Shown here in pieces: positions 26,233 to 35,601 of a stretch of DNA of 64,000 bases. The notes under the pieces were generated by a model. It made no database searches, was not told where the DNA came from, and saw only the letters and a program-made list of their open reading frames with translations. The position numbers were made by a program, and so were the translations under genes. Origin of the DNA: Limivicinus sp963617275. GTDB taxonomy: Bacteria > Bacillota > Clostridia > Oscillospirales > Oscillospiraceae. Numbering within the stretch: position 1 is the stretch's first letter; each line of letters starts with the position of its first letter. The stretch covers positions 143,350 through 207,349 of the forward strand of contig CAVENX010000020.1 in NCBI GenBank assembly GCA_963617275.1, written 5' to 3'.

Positions 26233-27040
26233 AGGCATTGACATATCAAATTGGCAGGCAGACTTAAAGGACTACAGCATACTCAAACCGGCAGGGATTG
26301 AGTTTGCAATCCTCAAAATATGTGAGTATAGGGCTGATAAGAGCTTTATCCAGCATTATGAGGGCTTGAAAGCGCAGGGGCTTCCGGTCGGGGCATACAT
26401 CTTCTCCCACGCAAAGACAGCGGATGCGGTGAAAGAAGAAGTTGACCTTGCGCTTTCCATTCTTGGCAATCGCAAGCTTGACCTGCCTTTGTTTCTTGAC
26501 TGTGAAGCGGATGATATGTCCGCTTCATGGAAAGCAAGCATTATGCCCGTTGCTCTTGCTTTCGGCGAATATGTCACGGCAAAAGGGCTGAAATGGGGCA
26601 TATATGCAAACCGCTCTTGGTGGCAGAACAAGCTTGATGCTGCGGCGGTCAAAGCTGCCGGGGGCGTTGTGTGGTGTGCCGCCTATAACAACACCGGTGC
26701 CGGGATTGAGTGCGACATCTGGCAGCACAGCGACAGCGGCAAAATCTCCGGTTATGGCGGCAAGCTTGACATGAATATCATGTACGCCGATAAGCTTCTT
26801 ACTGATACCGCAGATATTTCCGCAACGGAAACAGCCACGGGCTATGTCTTCCCCGATGTCAAAGAATGGGACGGCTCACCTGCTGCGGCTTTCCTTGCAG
26901 CGGCTTTGAAAGGCATAGGCTATAATGTGCTGTCTGCGGGCTTGCCTGCCTGTATAAAGGATTTCCAGCTGAAAAGCGGTCTGACGATTGACGGCATCTG
27001 CGGAAAAAACACATGGGCGGCTATTCTCAAAAAGATATGA
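26225..27040 (+). CDS. Phage endolysin, GH25 lysozyme with binding domain
   Basis: 271 residues from the ATG eight bases after GAAGGGG; an ATG two codons earlier is too close. The GH25 domain has KGIDISNWQ, FAILKICEY, LPLFLDCEAD with the catalytic Asp and Glu, and CDIWQHSDSG. After a linker near residue 200, a peptidoglycan-binding domain follows (IKDFQLKSGLTIDGICGKNT). It cuts the wall sugar chain. The gene lies between holin and a small membrane gene, a standard lysis cassette. Confidence 0.92.
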   Translation: MHKGIDISNWQADLKDYSILKPAGIEFAILKICEYRADKSFIQHYEGLKAQGLPVGAYIFSHAKTADAVKEEVDLALSILGNRKLDLPLFLDCEADDMSASWKASIMPVALAFGEYVTAKGLKWGIYANRSWWQNKLDAAAVKAAGGVVWCAAYNNTGAGIECDIWQHSDSGKISGYGGKLDMNIMYADKLLTDTADISATETATGYVFPDVKEWDGSPAAAFLAAALKGIGYNVLSAGLPACIKDFQLKSGLTIDGICGKNTWAAILKKI

Positions 27041-27297
27041 AAGCCGAGATTTTATACAAGCTTTCCCTGCTTGCCGGGGATTGCGCGTTATTCGCTTTAT
27101 TTTGCGGCGTAACGGCTCTTTGCAGCGGTGAGAGTGTTTATACCCGTTGCACCGTTGCACTCATTCTGGCGGCGCTTGTGTGCGCCCAGCCTGCCCGTAT
27201 TGCACACGCCGCTGTTTGTCAGCACCCAGCTCACAAAGCCGGAGCAGTCAAAAGAGGTGGACGGGCTGCTGCCGCCCCACACATAGGGGTACCCTAA
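27037..27297 (+). pseudogene. Small phage membrane protein fused to ICE DNA
   Basis: The ATG overlaps the endolysin stop (ATGA). The first about 47 residues (MKAEILYKLSLLAGDCALFA and a second hydrophobic stretch) look like a small phage membrane protein. From about 27180 the sequence is the antisense of the CD1108-family hydrolase, so the rest (HPAHKAGAVKRGGRA) is an accidental tail. The natural end is lost. Confidence 0.5.
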
Positions 27298-28206
27298 ATA
27301 TTTTTCGGCTTCCGTGATAACGGCGGCAAAGGTTTCGTCCTCCATTGCAGAGGGCGGAATCTCATATCCCTCCGGGCGGTTTGTGATGTACTTTGGGATA
27401 TACTCGCTATCTCCGAACAGCTCCGGCTTGTTGCCCAGCGCCGACATATACAGCGCATATTTGGACAGCGTTTCTTCGTCCATGATATAAACGGGGATAT
27501 GCGAGAGGTCGAAGTTTTCCAGCTCGACGGTGCAGATGTAATAGTTATAAGGAACTTCTACCTCGTACTCGTTGCCCTCGCTGTCTGTCCGGGTAACGGT
27601 GCGGTAGTGCACCTCGGTCACGACGGTTTCCGTGAGAATATATTGTTTTTCAAATAGCATTTGCAGCGTTCCTTGCACTTCGCTTGCCGTCCATGCGCCG
27701 TCATGCAGCGCGGAGAGGATCGATGCCAGGACATAGGGATCGTGCTTGATCTCGTCAAGGTCATAATGGTACTCGTCGTAGTCATGGGTGCGTTCATAGG
27801 TGTCGAGATATTCTTGCAGCTCGGCTTCCAGCGCACAGTAGGCGGCTTCGGCGGCAAGAATATCCGCGTCCTCCGATTGGTAGCTGGATGCCGCCACACC
27901 GCCGCCAGCCGCACCCACCAGCGCAGAGCAGGATTGCAGCCCACCAATCAGCATGACAATCAGCAAGAAACCAGCCAGAACAACCAGCACACCTTTCCAA
28001 TGGCGGGCAACGAACTCGGCTGCTTCCTTTGCCTTTTCCGCCGCTTTTCTCGCTGCTGTTGCCGTGGCTTCTGCGGTTTTTTCGGTGCTTTTGGCGGCTG
28101 CCTGCGCGGTGCTGCCCGCAACCTTTGCCGTTCGCACAGCCTTGGCGTACTCCCGTTTTAACCGCTGCTTCTGTAAAAAGCGATTGAGCGGATTGCCGGA
28201 GAGCAT
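27097..28206 (-). pseudogene. CD1108/Tn916-family NlpC/P60 cell-wall hydrolase fragment
   Basis: An internal part of a conjugative-element hydrolase. It starts at MLSGNPLNRFLQKQRLKREY without its usual N-terminal region; the frame before it has a stop. A coiled Ala/Lys-rich stretch, one membrane helix (VLVVLAGFLLIVMLIGG) and a long outer region follow. The NlpC/P60 domain begins VWGGSSPSTSFDCSGFVSWV with the catalytic Cys, then ends at NTGRLGA, where a foreign tail (HKRRQNECNG) begins, so the catalytic His is missing. Intact homologues help ICEs cross the wall. Confidence 0.8.
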
Positions 28207-28242
28207 TTCAGGGTTATCAAGCAGCGCCTTTTGGTAGAGATA

Positions 28243-28878
28243 TTATGCATTGGCACTTACGGCTTTGCGTTCGGCCTTTTCCGCACGGTGGATATGCTCG
28301 CCCAGCTCCTGCGCCGCTTCCTTGTATCCGGCTCTTGCAAACGTCCCCACGCTTTCAAGGTACTCGTTCGCTTCCACGCCGTATTTTGATGCCGTAGAGT
28401 ATGCCTGTTCTCCCAGCGCCTTTGTCTCCGCCGCGCTCATCCCCGTGACCTTGCGCACCGTCGCCAGCTCGCTGTCAACCTCTTTCATGGTTGCAAGCGC
28501 TTCCTTGAAGCTTTTAGTTATTGCGGATACGGCTGCGTTTGCGGTTATATATTGAATACGGTTTTTTATCTGCCACATTAAATCGTGCGTCTGGGAAAGC
28601 TCGGTATTTAGTTTTTTTGCTACTTGAGACGCCCCTTGCAGCCCCGCATACATGTCTCGAGCCCCGGCAGCTGCTTTTTTTGCACTTTCCGCAGCTCCGT
28701 TTGTGTGCGCTGAAACATTATTAAGCTCTTGGGCGTATTTGTTGAGGTCTGTACCTCCAAGAATGATTTTAATTGGATTGTTGTTGTATTTCGCGGCCCA
28801 CGCATCTATATCGGCCAGTTTTGCCATGACCTGCTTATCGTTTTTTAATTCTATTCTGAGCACAACTGTCTCTGCCAT
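28243..28878 (-). pseudogene. Phage tail tape-measure protein, N-terminal fragment
   Basis: The start MAETVVLRIELKNDKQVMAK follows an AGGAGTATCTTT site and is native. The region LATVRKVTGMSAAETKALGE through GVEANEYLESVGTFARAGYK is the conserved tape-measure domain. After AAQELGE the sequence changes to HIHRAEKAERKAVSANA and stops, where a full protein would run on for hundreds of residues. It lies beside the ICE fragment, at a recombination join. Confidence 0.8.
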
Positions 28879-28967
28879 AAAGATACTCCTATATTTTTTG
28901 CGATTTTATTTCGCTGTTGACATTTTTATTTTCAACTGTCATAATATAAACAAAAGGGGGCGCTTTT

Positions 28968-29168
28968 TTGGACAGCAATGATTTTATTGATAAAATGTGC
29001 GAATATGATTTGTACTATGAAACCTTTAAAGACGACCCGAACGATCCGTTCTGCCATCCGCCGAAGAACCGCGAAGCCAGCGCTCAAACGCATCAGGTGC
29101 TCGCGACATTATGGGGGGTTGTTTTAACCCTCGGAGCGCTGTGCGTTTTTTATGGTTGGCAGTGCTGA
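28968..29168 (+). CDS. Small hypothetical membrane protein
   Basis: 66 residues from a TTG after AAGGGGGCGC. The N-terminal two thirds are acidic (DFIDKMCEYDLYYETFKDDP), and one membrane helix ends the protein (VLATLWGVVLTLGALCVFYG). No family recognised. It lies between phage pieces on the opposite strand, so it may be a phage gene or chance. Confidence 0.4.
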   Translation: MDSNDFIDKMCEYDLYYETFKDDPNDPFCHPPKNREASAQTHQVLATLWGVVLTLGALCVFYGWQC

Positions 29169-29171
29169 TTT

Positions 29172-29424
29172 TCAGATAACATCAAACCCCGCACTTTCCA
29201 GCGCGGCGATCAGGTCACGCCCCGCTTCTCCGCTGTCTGCGTATTCGTCCCGCGCTTCATCCATAAAAGGGGGTAAGGTTGGTTGTACCCGTCGCCGCTT
29301 TCCGTTCTCGGCAATCGCAAACTTGATCTGCGTCCCGTTCTGTTTTTTCAATATATAAATCCGCCGCTATAGCTGACATGATTTGAATCAAAGCAGCCCA
29401 TGCGGTATTTTTTGTTGGTTCTGC
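29172..29424 (-). pseudogene. Frame-broken phage protein fragment (right inverted copy)
   Basis: Reads TIDAEPTKNTAWAALIQIMS, AIAADLYIEK, then after one extra A in the run 29343-29348, QNGTQIKFAIAENGKRRR, and ends EAGRDLIAALESAGFDVI. No start codon; the 5' part is cut. The same ending is at 7640-7864 on the other strand. Confidence 0.6.
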
Positions 29425-29460
29425 GTCAATAGTCGTGTAAAGTATAACAGAAAAGTTCTA

Positions 29461-29513
29461 AAAAATGTTGGGTAAAGGCATCCAAAAAGGATGAACTGTA
29501 CCCAACATTTTTT
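29461..29513. terminator. Long hairpin after phage relic
   Basis: AAAAATGTTGGGTA pairs exactly with TACCCAACATTTTT, 24 bases on. It marks the end of the relic and may terminate the TetR gene that reads toward it. Confidence 0.65.
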
Positions 29514-29553
29514 TATAATTTTTCAGCTATCAAAAATGATATTCAATTCCTGC

Positions 29554-30159
29554 TCACAGCGCAGCGCGCAGCTCCGGCTGCATACGGTATTGCGGCTTGA
29601 CATGATAGGCCACCTCGGCATATTGCCGTGCGCGCTCACGCAGAGAAAAATTCCCGTTCTGACTGCACCACACATACAGCTCGTGTATTATAAGATCAGT
29701 CGCAATGTGCGACAGCAGCTCCGGCGGCTCCTCTGTTTCGATGATGCCGGATCTGGCACAGTTCTTGGCAAGCGTGGCAAAAAGATCGTCCAGTGCATGG
29801 ACAGCGTCACGTATGCCCTGCGGCGACTCAAACTGCATGATGAACAGCGTACTTGTAAGCCTTGGGCCAAAATCAAGCGCTATCGTGATGAACCGGTCAA
29901 ACAGCTGCCATATACGTTCAAAATCGTTCTCCGCATCCGCGAATTTCCGGAAGCTCTCCTCATCGTTCTGCTGCGGCTTGGCAACAACATAATCCAGAAT
30001 ACTGCGCTTTCCCTTGAACACCGTATAGAAAACCGAGCGTGAAACGTGCGCAGCCTCGCATATTTCGTTGACGCTGACATTGTTGTAGCCCTCGTCCCTG
30101 AACAGCCCTATCGCGCATTTTGCAATGCTTTCTTTAAGCCGATAAGCCGAATCCTGCAC
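29554..30159 (-). CDS. TetR/AcrR family regulator
   Basis: 201 residues. The N-terminal helix-turn-helix is clear: NNVSVNEICEAAHVSRSVFY near residues 25-45. The ligand domain is unassigned. The start ATG lies after AAAGGAGCGTTTTT. It is divergent from the Fe-S flavoprotein gene, 240 bp away, with a palindrome TGTCCT-N7-AGGACA at 30180-30198 between. It probably represses the flavoprotein-hypAB-dehydratase genes and itself. Confidence 0.88.
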   Translation of the reverse strand: MQDSAYRLKESIAKCAIGLFRDEGYNNVSVNEICEAAHVSRSVFYTVFKGKRSILDYVVAKPQQNDEESFRKFADAENDFERIWQLFDRFITIALDFGPRLTSTLFIMQFESPQGIRDAVHALDDLFATLAKNCARSGIIETEEPPELLSHIATDLIIHELYVWCSQNGNFSLRERARQYAEVAYHVKPQYRMQPELRAAL

Positions 30160-30179
30160 AAAAAACGCTCCTTTCGCAC

Positions 30180-30198
30180 TGTCCTTATTTTTAGGACA
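30180..30198. promoter_or_regulatory. Candidate TetR operator
   Basis: A palindrome TGTCCT-N7-AGGACA twenty bases before the TetR start. A further half-site TGTCCA lies at about 30211. The role is inferred from position. Confidence 0.5.
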
Positions 30199-30401
30199 TT
30201 TTACGATATTTGTCCATGAATGTCAACTTCTCTTTAGAACTGTCGGCAAATATTTTGCAGTTTTTTTGTGAGTTATGCCAAAAAACTTGTTGACTTGTTG
30301 ACTATTTTAAACAAATTAAGTACGATTGCAGCAGCTTTATTATAAAAATAACAAGCAGATCCGAACACCGCTTTATTTTATCAGGAGGCTCTAAAAAAAC
30401 A

Positions 30402-33170
30402 ATGACGAAAGACGAAAAAATCGCTAAACTCGGCAAAGAGATAACCGATCGGGCGACCGTGCTGCTCGGCAAGGACAAGATCACCCCTGACGCTCCGGAG
30501 TATCTTGGCATCAACTCCGCGCTGAAGTACACCGCCTACAAGTATGACCAGAAGATGGCCGACGATATTCTCGACATCTGTCTTACGATGAAAAAGCGCG
30601 TACCGCTTACCATTGAGCAGCTTGCAAAGAAAAATCCGCAGTTTGACAGAGCCTACCTTGAGAAAGCGATGCAGGCCGTCAGTGAAAGCGGCCTTGTCGA
30701 GTTCCATTGGGAAAATCTTGACGGCAAAAACCCCAACCATGAAAAGCGCTGGGTGCTGGATATGTTCGTTCCCGGCAGCGCCGAGATCATGATGATCAAC
30801 CCTGAGCAGTCCGATATGTACCCCGAGACCGCCGATTTCTTTGAGCGCATGGCATATCTGCCACTGGCAGGCATTACCGAGATGGTCCCCCCCGGAGGCG
30901 CAGGAATCGGTATGCACGTAATTCCCGTTGAAAAGGCAATTCCCGCCGAAAGCAAATCCCTGCCCATTGAGCATCTCAGTCACTGGCTCAAAAAATACGA
31001 GGGACATATCGGCGTTTCAGTCTGTTCCTGCCGCAAGCAGCAGCGCATCCGCGGCGAGGGATCCGGCGACGTAGAGGGCGAATGGTGCATCGGTGTCGGC
31101 GACTTTGCCGACTACTGCCGCGAAACCAACCACGGCCGCGACATCACCTATGAAGAGGCCATGGAGATACTCCAGAAAGCCGAAGACAAAGGCTATGTCC
31201 ACCAGATAACCAATATTGACGGTGAGAACAAGATATTCGGTATCTGCAACTGCGCGGTCGGCGTCTGCAACGCGCTGCGCACCTCACAGCTGTTCAACAC
31301 GCCTAATCTTTCCGCCTCCGCCTACACTGCCGAGTCCGAACCGGAAAAGTGCGTTGCCTGCGGCAAGTGCGTTGAGACCTGCCCTGCCGGCGCTGTCCGC
31401 CTCGGTCAGAAGCTCTGCTCCAAGGCTGGCCCCATTGAGTATCCGCATCACGAACTGCCTGACGACACCAAGTGGGGCGAGGATCATTGGAACAAAAATT
31501 ACAGAAACGAAAACGGCTGCATCCAGACATGGCCCACCGGCACCGCGCCCTGCAAGGCCGCATGCCCCGCGCATATAGCCATTCAGGGCTATATCAAAAT
31601 GGCCGCCGACGGCCGCTATTCCGACGCGCTCAAGCTCATAAAGAAGGACAACCCCTTCCCTGCCGTCTGCGGAAGCATCTGCCGCAAGTACTGCGAAGAC
31701 GCCTGCACGCGCGGCACCGTCGATGAGCCGCTTGCCATTGACGAGATAAAGAAGTTCATCGCCGAGCAGGACATGAAGTCAGAGCACCGCTACGTGCCGC
31801 CCATGAATTCCTGCACACATGAGAAATTTGACCAGAAGATCGCAATAATCGGTGCCGGCCCTGCGGGTATGTCCTGCGCTTACTTCCTCGCTATCGAGGG
31901 TTACAGCCCGGTCGTATTCGAAAAAGAGGCTGTTCCCGGCGGTATGCTCGTCAACGGTATTCCGAGTTTCCGTGTAGGCAAGGACATTGTAAAGTCCGAA
32001 ATAGACATTCTCCGTGAAATGGGCGTAGAGTTCCGCTGCGGCGTTGATGTCGGCAGGGACGTCACCATTCAGCAGCTCCGTGAAGAGGGCTTCAAGGCAT
32101 TCTACGTCGCTGTCGGTCTCCAGAAAGCCGCAAAGCTCAATATCCCCGGCGAAGAGTTCGCAGGCGTTCAGGGCGGTCTTGACTTCCTGCGCTCCGTCAA
32201 CAGTGGCGAACTTAAGGAGCTTTCCGGTGACGTTGTAGTTATCGGCGGCGGCAATGCGGCCATTGACGTGGCGCGCGCCGCAAAGCGTCTGACTGGCGGC
32301 AGCGTCAATATGTACTGCCTTGAAAAGGACGAGGAAATGCCTACCGTTCCCGACGAGAAGAACGCCGGTATCGCCGACGGCATAATCATTAACAATTCCT
32401 GGGCGCCGAAAGCCATTCTCGGCGAAAACGGCAAGGTCACGGGCATAGAGCTTATGCGCTGTGTTTCCGTGCGCGGTGCGGACGGCAGTTTTGCTCCCGT
32501 TTATGACGAAAAAGAAACGATCACAGTCCCCTGCTCCAACGTTCTGGTCGCTATCGGTCAGCGTTCCGAGTACGGTGCGGTTCTCGCCGGTACGGCCGCC
32601 GAGACGCCTGACGGCCGCCTCATTGCACACGACGGCATGACCTTCCAGACTGCTGAACCCGATGTATTCGTCGGCGGCGACTGTGCGACCGGACCTAAGT
32701 ACACCATCGACGCCATAGCAAGCGGCCGCGAAGGCGCGGTGTCCATCCACCGCTATGTCAACGTCGGTCAGACACTGACCATTCACCGCAATCTCCGTGA
32801 TTTCAAGGAGCTTGACAAGGACAATATCGCCCTGCCTGTTGAGAAGATCAAGAAGCCTGCACGTTCCGAGGTCGTCATCGACAAGAAGAAGGTCCTCACC
32901 ATGTGCGACGACCGCGTGACTTTCACGGAAGATCAGATAAAGTCCGAGGCTTCACGCTGCCTGAGCTGCGGCCGCAGTGTCGTCGATCCCAACAAGTGCA
33001 TTGGCTGCGGTATATGCACCACCAAGTGTGAATTCGACGCGATACACCTCAAGCGCAATCGCCCGCAGAACAGCAAGATGATCCCGGCAGAGGACAAGTT
33101 CAAGGCCATTGGCCCCTACGCCGCAAAGCGTCAGGTAAGGATAATCAAAAAGCAGCTTTCCGGCAAATAA
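30402..33170 (+). CDS. Multi-cluster Fe-S FAD-dependent oxidoreductase
   Basis: 922 residues. An N-terminal domain of about 300 residues ends with Cys pairs (SVCSCRKQ, GICNCAVGVCN). A ferredoxin motif CVACGKCVETCPAG lies near 318, then a GltD-type Fe-S domain (CKAACPAHIAIQGYIKM, CGSICRKYCEDACTRG). FAD binding is IGAGPAGMSCAYFLA near 485, NAD(P)H binding VIGGGNAAIDVARAAKRL near 615, and FVGGDCATGP follows. A last ferredoxin has CIGCGICTTKCEF. It should move electrons from NAD(P)H through flavin to Fe-S carriers. The dehydratase-like pair downstream is a plausible acceptor; this is inference. Confidence 0.85.
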   Translation: MTKDEKIAKLGKEITDRATVLLGKDKITPDAPEYLGINSALKYTAYKYDQKMADDILDICLTMKKRVPLTIEQLAKKNPQFDRAYLEKAMQAVSESGLVEFHWENLDGKNPNHEKRWVLDMFVPGSAEIMMINPEQSDMYPETADFFERMAYLPLAGITEMVPPGGAGIGMHVIPVEKAIPAESKSLPIEHLSHWLKKYEGHIGVSVCSCRKQQRIRGEGSGDVEGEWCIGVGDFADYCRETNHGRDITYEEAMEILQKAEDKGYVHQITNIDGENKIFGICNCAVGVCNALRTSQLFNTPNLSASAYTAESEPEKCVACGKCVETCPAGAVRLGQKLCSKAGPIEYPHHELPDDTKWGEDHWNKNYRNENGCIQTWPTGTAPCKAACPAHIAIQGYIKMAADGRYSDALKLIKKDNPFPAVCGSICRKYCEDACTRGTVDEPLAIDEIKKFIAEQDMKSEHRYVPPMNSCTHEKFDQKIAIIGAGPAGMSCAYFLAIEGYSPVVFEKEAVPGGMLVNGIPSFRVGKDIVKSEIDILREMGVEFRCGVDVGRDVTIQQLREEGFKAFYVAVGLQKAAKLNIPGEEFAGVQGGLDFLRSVNSGELKELSGDVVVIGGGNAAIDVARAAKRLTGGSVNMYCLEKDEEMPTVPDEKNAGIADGIIINNSWAPKAILGENGKVTGIELMRCVSVRGADGSFAPVYDEKETITVPCSNVLVAIGQRSEYGAVLAGTAAETPDGRLIAHDGMTFQTAEPDVFVGGDCATGPKYTIDAIASGREGAVSIHRYVNVGQTLTIHRNLRDFKELDKDNIALPVEKIKKPARSEVVIDKKKVLTMCDDRVTFTEDQIKSEASRCLSCGRSVVDPNKCIGCGICTTKCEFDAIHLKRNRPQNSKMIPAEDKFKAIGPYAAKRQVRIIKKQLSGK

Positions 33171-33190
33171 TCATCCCGGAACAGATCAGA

Positions 33191-33221
33191 CAGGTGCGGG
33201 ATAAACCCCCGCACCTGTTTT
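33191..33221 (+). terminator. Terminator or attenuator between oxidoreductase and hypA
   Basis: CAGGTGCGGG pairs with CCCGCACCTG around a seven-base loop, then TTTTC. It lies only 15 bp before hypA, so it may limit read-through into hypAB. Confidence 0.7.
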
Positions 33222-33235
33222 CAGAAAGGAAAGTT

Positions 33236-33580
33236 ATGCACGAGCTTAGCATAGTGACCTACGTCATAAAGCAGGTCGAAGAAATAGCCAAAGAGAACGA
33301 GCTCACCAACATTCAGTCCGTCACGCTGGAGTTCGGCGAGGTATCGGGCATCGTGCCGGAATACCTTAGCGACTGCTGGCAATGGTATGCAAAAAAGACG
33401 CCGCTGATAGAACATACGGAGTTTAAATATGAAATAATACCGGCCGTTACATGGTGTGACAACTGCAAGAGAACATACCCTACCGTGCAATACGGCAAGA
33501 CCTGCCCCAACTGCGGCAGCGGCCGCACATGGCTCCAACAGGGTCAGGAAATGAACATCAAGGAAATAGTCGCTTGCTGA
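33236..33580 (+). CDS. hypA: Nickel chaperone HypA
   Basis: 114 residues from MHELSIVTYVIKQVEEIA, with the nickel-binding MHE start. The zinc site is C-x2-C near 74 (CDNCKRTYP) and C-x2-C near 90 (TCPNCGSG). HypA passes nickel to hydrogenase or urease maturation. The ATG follows AAAGGAAAGTT. hypB follows after 13 bases. No hydrogenase genes are in the window. Confidence 0.93.
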   Translation: MHELSIVTYVIKQVEEIAKENELTNIQSVTLEFGEVSGIVPEYLSDCWQWYAKKTPLIEHTEFKYEIIPAVTWCDNCKRTYPTVQYGKTCPNCGSGRTWLQQGQEMNIKEIVAC

Positions 33581-33593
33581 ACGGAGGACAGAT

Positions 33594-34265
33594 ATGGCGG
33601 ATTATAAGGTATACGAGATAAAACAAAGCATTTTCAAGGCAAACGACGATGCGGCGGATCTGCTGCGCGAAGAGTTTCGCAGGCGGCATTGCTTCCTGTT
33701 GAACCTCATGAGCTCTCCCGGCAGCGGCAAGACCACTACACTGACACGCACCATTGAGAAGCTCTCCGATGAAATGAATATAGGCATCATGGAGGCCGAC
33801 ATCGACTCCGATGTTGACGCCGAGCGCATTTCCCGCACCGGCGTAAAGAAGGTCATACAGCTGCACACCGGCGGGATGTGCCATCTTGACGCGGATATGA
33901 CACGTCAGGGGCTTGAGGAGATGGGCACTGAGGATCTTGATCTGGTCGTGCTTGAAAATGTCGGCAACCTCGTCTGCCCGGCGGAGTTTGACACGGGCGC
34001 GGCAAAGAACGCGATGATACTCTCCGTTCCAGAAGGGCATGACAAGCCTCTCAAATATCCCCTGATATTTCAGGTCTGCGATGCGCTGATAATCAACAAA
34101 ACAGATGTGCTTCCCTACTTCGATTTTGACATGCAGAAGGTCGTGGAATTTGCGAAAATGCGCAACCCAAAGATCAGAATATTCCCGATAAGCGCCAAAA
34201 CCGGTGAAGGCGTGGATGCATGGTGCAATTGGCTGCGCGAACAAGCCACAGAATGGAACGGCTGA
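33594..34265 (+). CDS. hypB: Nickel insertion GTPase HypB
   Basis: 223 residues. P-loop NLMSSPGSGKTTTLTRTIE near residue 40, IGIMEADIDSDVDAERI as switch I region, LENVGNLVCPAEFD with the conserved Cys, and INKTDVLPY as the base-recognition loop. The His-rich N-terminal metal store of some HypBs is absent. It works with HypA on nickel insertion. Ribosome site GGAGGACAGAT. Confidence 0.93.
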   Translation: MADYKVYEIKQSIFKANDDAADLLREEFRRRHCFLLNLMSSPGSGKTTTLTRTIEKLSDEMNIGIMEADIDSDVDAERISRTGVKKVIQLHTGGMCHLDADMTRQGLEEMGTEDLDLVVLENVGNLVCPAEFDTGAAKNAMILSVPEGHDKPLKYPLIFQVCDALIINKTDVLPYFDFDMQKVVEFAKMRNPKIRIFPISAKTGEGVDAWCNWLREQATEWNG

Positions 34266-34308
34266 ACTCTGCTTAAACATTTATTATAAGAAATTTTATT
34301 TAACCGTA

Positions 34309-34391
34309 TTGCAATCGGCAGTATAAGTGTTAAAATAATGACGGTCGTCCCGAACGGCCATATTCTTGTACCGGAGGCCGTCGGCTTCCGG
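34309..34391 (+). promoter_or_regulatory. Possible promoter and leader hairpin before dehydratase genes
   Basis: TTGCAA and TAAAAT are 16 bases apart at 34309-34336. A hairpin (CCGGA/TCCGG with GCC/GGC) follows at 34371-34391, before the start. This allows transcription separate from hypAB. Confidence 0.4.
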
Positions 34392-34407
34392 CGATTGGAG
34401 AAGAAAT

Positions 34408-35601
34408 ATGAAAGATCTCAAGCACCTGCTCTATTTTGAAAATCTCCTTCAGGAGGCTCAGAACGAGCTTATATTACAGGCGCAGAACGAGGGTATGGTC
34501 TGTGCTGCCTACGTCTGTGAGAACACGCCAGAGCCGCTGCTGAACCTGCCGGGTGTTTTTTCCACGCGTCTGCGTGCACCGCGCACCGGTTCCATGGAAA
34601 TGGCGACCTACTACATGACAAGCTTTCTTTGCGAGTACAGCCGTGCTCTGCTTGAGCGTGCCATTGAAGGCGGCTACAACTTTGCCGACTGCCTTATCAC
34701 TCCCGATGGCTGTACGATGATGAACCGCGCAGTCGAGAATATGGAGCTTTTGAACGCCCTGGGCAAGGATAAGGAGAAATTTTTCTTTGAATACATGGAG
34801 ATACCCATGAAGGCCGATGATAACGGCTTGAATCTCTACACTCTCCAGTGCAGAAACCACATTCTCACTCCTCTGCACGAGCATTACGGCATTGACGTCT
34901 CAGACAAAGCGATCCGTCAGGCCGTATCCGAGCATAACCGTGTTTGTGAGCTTATCCGCGCAATCGGCGAATACCGCAAGGACGGCAAGCCTCGCATTAC
35001 AGGCTATGAGTTTCACGTCATCACGTTGGCTACCTATGTTGCCCCCAAGTATCTGCTTATCGAAAAGCTTGAGGAGACGCTTGAGGAGCTTAAGATGCGT
35101 GAACCGGATGAGAAGGGCTACCGCGCTCGCGTACTGGTTGTCGGCTCCGAGGTGGACGACTGCGACTTTATAAAGCTTATTGAGGACACCGGCGCGTACG
35201 TCTGTGCCGACCGCTTCTGCTATGGCTCATTCCCCGGAAGAAATCCCATAGAGCTGACTGATGACGAAGATGCGCTGACACAGATATGCCGTCAGTATAT
35301 GAACCGCGGGCAGTGCCCACGCTACATGAACACTGCCAAAATGACCGGACGCCGTGAGTATGTCAACACCCTCGCCAAGGAATACGCCGCCGACGGCATT
35401 ATATATGAACAGATAAAATTCTGTGACCCTTGGGCTTACGAACGCATGATGGGTTCGCATATCCTGCATGACGATTACGGCTACCCCGTGCTGTCGATCG
35501 ACCGGCCGTACAACGTTTCCTTCTCCGGCCAGCTGCGCACACGTGTGCAGGCCTTTGTCGAGAGCATCGAGATCAAGAAGCTCCATGGAGGTGATATGTG
35601 A
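34408..35601 (+). CDS. 2-hydroxyacyl-CoA dehydratase family subunit (short)
   Basis: 397 residues from the ATG eight bases after GGAGAAG. Cysteines at conserved spots: NFADCLITPDGCTMMNRAVE, LYTLQCRNH near 150, and IKFCDPWAYER near 345, as in HgdB-type subunits that hold a 4Fe-4S cluster. RVLVVGSEVDDCDFIKLIED matches the second lobe. The family dehydrates 2-hydroxyacyl-CoAs or reduces aromatic CoA esters, or acts in less known reductions. Its stop overlaps the next gene start. No ATP-driven activator (HgdC) gene is nearby. Confidence 0.85.
   Translation: MKDLKHLLYFENLLQEAQNELILQAQNEGMVCAAYVCENTPEPLLNLPGVFSTRLRAPRTGSMEMATYYMTSFLCEYSRALLERAIEGGYNFADCLITPDGCTMMNRAVENMELLNALGKDKEKFFFEYMEIPMKADDNGLNLYTLQCRNHILTPLHEHYGIDVSDKAIRQAVSEHNRVCELIRAIGEYRKDGKPRITGYEFHVITLATYVAPKYLLIEKLEETLEELKMREPDEKGYRARVLVVGSEVDDCDFIKLIEDTGAYVCADRFCYGSFPGRNPIELTDDEDALTQICRQYMNRGQCPRYMNTAKMTGRREYVNTLAKEYAADGIIYEQIKFCDPWAYERMMGSHILHDDYGYPVLSIDRPYNVSFSGQLRTRVQAFVESIEIKKLHGGDM

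Larger units (their letters stand above)
24225..29424. mobile_element. Rearranged prophage relic with an ICE fragment
   Basis: Holds a 5'-cut minor head gene, a holin, a GH25 endolysin, a tape-measure N-terminus on the other strand and a phage fragment on the minus strand, with a Tn916/CD1108-family hydrolase fragment in the middle. Terminase, portal, capsid and most tail genes are missing. Joins at about 24225, 27180 and 28240 are visible as sudden loss of family similarity. Not expected to be active. Confidence 0.75.

Noticed and set aside
31779..32786. 335-codon frame antisense to the flavoprotein gene
   Set aside because: Codon pattern mirrors the sense gene; no ribosome site.
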